From an uncultured Flavobacteriaceae bacterium (GTDB lineage Bacteria; Bacteroidota; Bacteroidia; Flavobacteriales; Flavobacteriaceae), in NCBI GenBank assembly GCA_943787295.1, contig CALSLW010000001.1:248001-312000 (forward strand): a stretch of 64,000 bases of DNA. The letters run 5' to 3'. This document shows, piece after piece, positions 62,307-64,000 of this stretch. Within the stretch, counting starts at the first letter, position 1. Each line of letters begins with the position of its first letter. The notes beneath the pieces were generated by a model. It worked only from the letters and a program-made list of their open reading frames with translations, searched no databases and was not told where the DNA came from. The translations under genes were made by a program, and so were the position numbers.

Positions 62307-63183
62307 CAGGAGCAAAATGCTTGTGCTTAAATCGATTGTGCGACCACAAGTATTGGCTAGGGTCTTTGTTGATTTGTGCTTCTAATTTGTCAGTAAACAA
62401 ATCGGTGATTTCATTTTCTTTACACTGGGATGGATCTTTGACAAGTAGCGACACCTTTGCGATATAATGCCCGCGTTTTATCCTATTTATCTCTGTATAA
62501 TAAACCGGAAAATTGAATTCTTTTGCCAGACGATCTGCTCCAGTAAAAACCGGCACAACTGTTCCCATAAAAGATCGCCAATAGTTCTTTGGTTTTAAAC
62601 GTGGAGATTGATCATTGATAAACCCATACAATCCATATTTCCCATTCTTTTCGTTAGATCGAATAAAGTCAACGGTTTTAAAGCGCGATAATAAATAAGC
62701 TTTATGCTTCTCGCGATACTTAGAAATTAAGTTGTTAAAATATTTGTTTTTCAAGGGGCTATAAACACCGTATCCTTTTCCTAACAAGTGATACCCTATG
62801 CTCAACATACCTTCCCAATTTGAATAATGACCTAATAATAAAATGGTACTTTCTCCTTTTTCTTCATGGGCATTGATCAACTCCATATTTTCAAAGACAA
62901 AACGCTTTTTAATCTCCTTTTCAGAAATAGTTAAGTTCTTAGCCATCTCCATAAAAACATCACAAAGATTTTTGTAAAAGTCTTTTTCAATTTGAAGAAG
63001 TTCGGCCTCAGAGTGATCAGGAAAGCATAGCTTAAGGTTTTTGCGAACCACTGTTAAACGAAACCTAAACACACGATATAGCAAGAATGATAAAAAGTCA
63101 GAAAGGGTGTAGAGTAGTGGATAAGGCAATAAGGAAACCCCCATCAAAATTGGGTAGGCGATGATAAAAGTGAGTAAGTTCAA
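62290..63183 (-). CDS. Lipid A/lysophospholipid acyltransferase, LpxL (HtrB) type
   Basis: This inner-membrane enzyme type adds an acyl chain to lipid A. The 297-residue protein, from TTG 63183, has an N-terminal helix (about 3-22), then R-K-N-L-K-L-C-F-P, the catalytic G-H-Y-S-N-W-E block (H-x4-D/E variant), Y-G-L-Y-G-F-I-N-D-Q-S-P-R and W-S-H-N-R-F. A TTG at 63204 would overlap the -7 box at 63202-63209, so it is rejected. It converges on glmM with a 17-base overlap and diverges from rhomboid. Confidence 0.87.
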   Translation of the reverse strand: MNLLTFIIAYPILMGVSLLPYPLLYTLSDFLSFLLYRVFRFRLTVVRKNLKLCFPDHSEAELLQIEKDFYKNLCDVFMEMAKNLTISEKEIKKRFVFENMELINAHEEKGESTILLLGHYSNWEGMLSIGYHLLGKGYGVYSPLKNKYFNNLISKYREKHKAYLLSRFKTVDFIRSNEKNGKYGLYGFINDQSPRLKPKNYWRSFMGTVVPVFTGADRLAKEFNFPVYYTEINRIKRGHYIAKVSLLVKDPSQCKENEITDLFTDKLEAQINKDPSQYLWSHNRFKHKHFAPATAPQ

Positions 63184-63201
63184 TTCGAAAATATTTTGAG
63201 A

Positions 63202-63219
63202 CAAATATAACTATATTTG
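63202..63219. promoter_or_regulatory. Back-to-back -7 boxes of divergent promoters
   Basis: CAAATATAACTATATTTG is a symmetric 18-mer made of two exact TAnnTTTG boxes facing outward with a two-base spacer. The minus box (63202-63209) serves the acyltransferase and ends 18 bases before its TTG start; the plus box (63212-63219) serves rhomboid and ends 16 bases before its ATG. The -33 region of each promoter would lie over the other's start site. Confidence 0.7.
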
Positions 63220-63235
63220 AGCTAAATAATTTGCT

Positions 63236-63889
63236 ATGGTAGGGACAGCTCCCTTTATTTTAGTTTTACTGGCGGCAATTGCATTGATTAGTTATCGAGC
63301 TATCAAAGACCCATTGTTATTTAACCGTTTAAAATTTAATGTGAGTGCAGTAGAAAATGGGGAATACTATCGTTTACTCACGGCTGGTTTTATTCATGTT
63401 GACTATAATCATTTGTTTTTTAATGGCTTTACGCTCTTTATTTTTGGTGGTAATGCACTGTATGGTTTAGGGACATTAAATTTTATACTGCTTTATTTAA
63501 TCAGTTTATTAATGGGAAATGGACTGGCGTATTACTATCATAAAAAGAACCCCTATTACACCGCTGTAGGTGCAAGTGGAGCGATAATGGGGATTGTTTA
63601 CAGTAGTATTTTAATGTTTCCGGAAATGGAGCTTGCCTTTATTTTCTTTCCAGTTCCTATGCCTGCCTATGTTTTTGGGGTGGGTTATTTAATTTACACC
63701 TTATTTGGCATTAAATCTCAAAATGATGGCATAGGGCACACAGCTCATTTTGGCGGAGCCATCGGTGGGATTATTTGCACCCTGGTTTTCGATCCATTTG
63801 TATTTGAAAAATCCTTTTACACCTTAGTTTTAATGGTAGTAATAACCTTGATTGCGGGCTATTTTCTCTTTCGACAGTCGAATCGTTAA
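63236..63889 (+). CDS. Rhomboid family intramembrane serine protease
   Basis: A 217-residue membrane protease with about six helices. Rhomboid features are the V-D-Y-N-H-L-F-F-N segment on helix 2 (about 57-65), the catalytic Ser in G-A-S-G-A-I-M-G on helix 4 (about 117-124) and the catalytic His in H-T-A-H-F-G-G-A-I-G-G on helix 6. All key residues are present. The substrate is unknown. Its stop interlocks by four bases with the partial thioredoxin-like gene at the right edge. Confidence 0.9.
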   Translation: MVGTAPFILVLLAAIALISYRAIKDPLLFNRLKFNVSAVENGEYYRLLTAGFIHVDYNHLFFNGFTLFIFGGNALYGLGTLNFILLYLISLLMGNGLAYYYHKKNPYYTAVGASGAIMGIVYSSILMFPEMELAFIFFPVPMPAYVFGVGYLIYTLFGIKSQNDGIGHTAHFGGAIGGIICTLVFDPFVFEKSFYTLVLMVVITLIAGYFLFRQSNR

Positions 63890-64000
63890 TTTTTTAGCAG
63901 CTCTTCAATCTTAGCGTCAAGTTGCGCTCCGCGTAAGTTTTTAGCTACAATTCGCCCTTCACGGTCTAAGACAAAAGCGGCGGGGATAGAACGAACACTG
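63886..64000 (-). CDS. C-terminal end of thioredoxin-like (TlpA/AhpC type) protein, partial
   Basis: The last 37 codons of a gene that enters from the right edge. The product ends I-P-A-A-F-V-L-D-R-E-G-R-I-V-A-K-N-L-R-G, the cis-Pro, beta-strand and hairpin of thioredoxin-fold peroxiredoxin/TlpA proteins, followed by a short helix. Its active-site motif lies outside the window. The stop overlaps the rhomboid stop by four bases (TTAA). Confidence 0.8.
   Translation of the reverse strand, partial: SVRSIPAAFVLDREGRIVAKNLRGAQLDAKIEELLKN

Overview
The window looks like chromosomal DNA of a member of the Bacteroidota, most likely a marine-type Flavobacteriaceae relative. The evidence is the set of conserved flavobacterial proteins (fused alpha/beta 2-oxoacid dehydrogenase E1, YbiT-like ABC-F protein, LuxC-type acyl-CoA reductase beside a ferredoxin, TIGR02757 and DUF1015 proteins), many lipoproteins with Bacteroidota-style signals, few Shine-Dalgarno sites, and repeated matches to the Bacteroidota promoter (-33 TTTG, about 20 nt, -7 TAnnTTTG). 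Base composition is moderately AT-rich by eye. No tRNA, rRNA, CRISPR array, prophage or complete insertion sequence was seen. One structural RNA, the small SRP RNA (ffs), is clear.

Layout. 1-7.2 kb: end of an unknown protein, esterase plus a dihydroorotase-like protein that lacks its metal ligands, TIGR02757, LolD-like ATPase, msrA-folE, then serC-serA-DUF6787. 7.3-9.8 kb: LuxC-like acyl-CoA reductase divergent from a 2[4Fe-4S] ferredoxin and ychF. 9.9-11.2 kb: a small membrane protein and a hicAB toxin-antitoxin pair whose promoter carries a direct repeat. 11.3-15.4 kb: a tight leftward operon yggS, exonuclease/GIY-YIG fusion, potassium channel, miaA, DoxX-like. 15.4-20.6 kb: DUF1015 and Gfo/Idh/MocA genes, pcm, a membrane protein/winged-helix/DUF2141 operon with a frameshift in a run of nine A, smpB, DUF6428-like. 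20.6-24.3 kb: glyA, then a decayed stretch holding a truncated FAA-hydrolase pseudogene, a lipoprotein gene broken by an in-frame stop, a putative beta-barrel protein and three copies of a dispersed intergenic repeat.

24.3-32.5 kb: thioesterase, glutaminyl cyclase, ffs, SDR, transaldolase-like aldolase, tag, a thioredoxin-fold lipoprotein, ABC-F, a lipoprotein and a MEST-like hydrolase. 32.5-33.7 kb: a DUF5694 lipoprotein gene bracketed by two 137-138 bp MITE-like elements. 33.7-46.3 kb: sodium/solute symporter, DUF2007, pheT, recG, patatin, M20 amidohydrolase, UvrD/PcrA helicase, YrdC/Sua5-like. 46.3-64 kb: OmpA lipoprotein, GT2, an orphan PD-(D/E)XK protein, holA, fused E1, a metallopeptidase-like/barrel protein without zinc ligands, LOG-like protein, uvrA, ggt, acpH, glmM, LpxL-like acyltransferase, rhomboid, and the end of a thioredoxin-like protein.

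Most genes are housekeeping: serine/glycine and C1 metabolism (serA, serC, glyA, folE), DNA repair (uvrA, recG, tag, UvrD, exonuclease/GIY-YIG), translation (pheT, miaA, smpB, ffs) and envelope synthesis (glmM, LpxL-like, OmpA, LolD-like). Genes are packed tightly, and six convergent pairs share exactly four nucleotides at their stop codons. No single clearly novel multigene system was found. The most notable signals are proteins lacking expected catalytic residues, several promoters that predict leaderless or nearly leaderless mRNAs, the hicAB promoter repeat, back-to-back -7 boxes at 63.2 kb, the MITE-bracketed gene, and the decaying 22-24 kb stretch.
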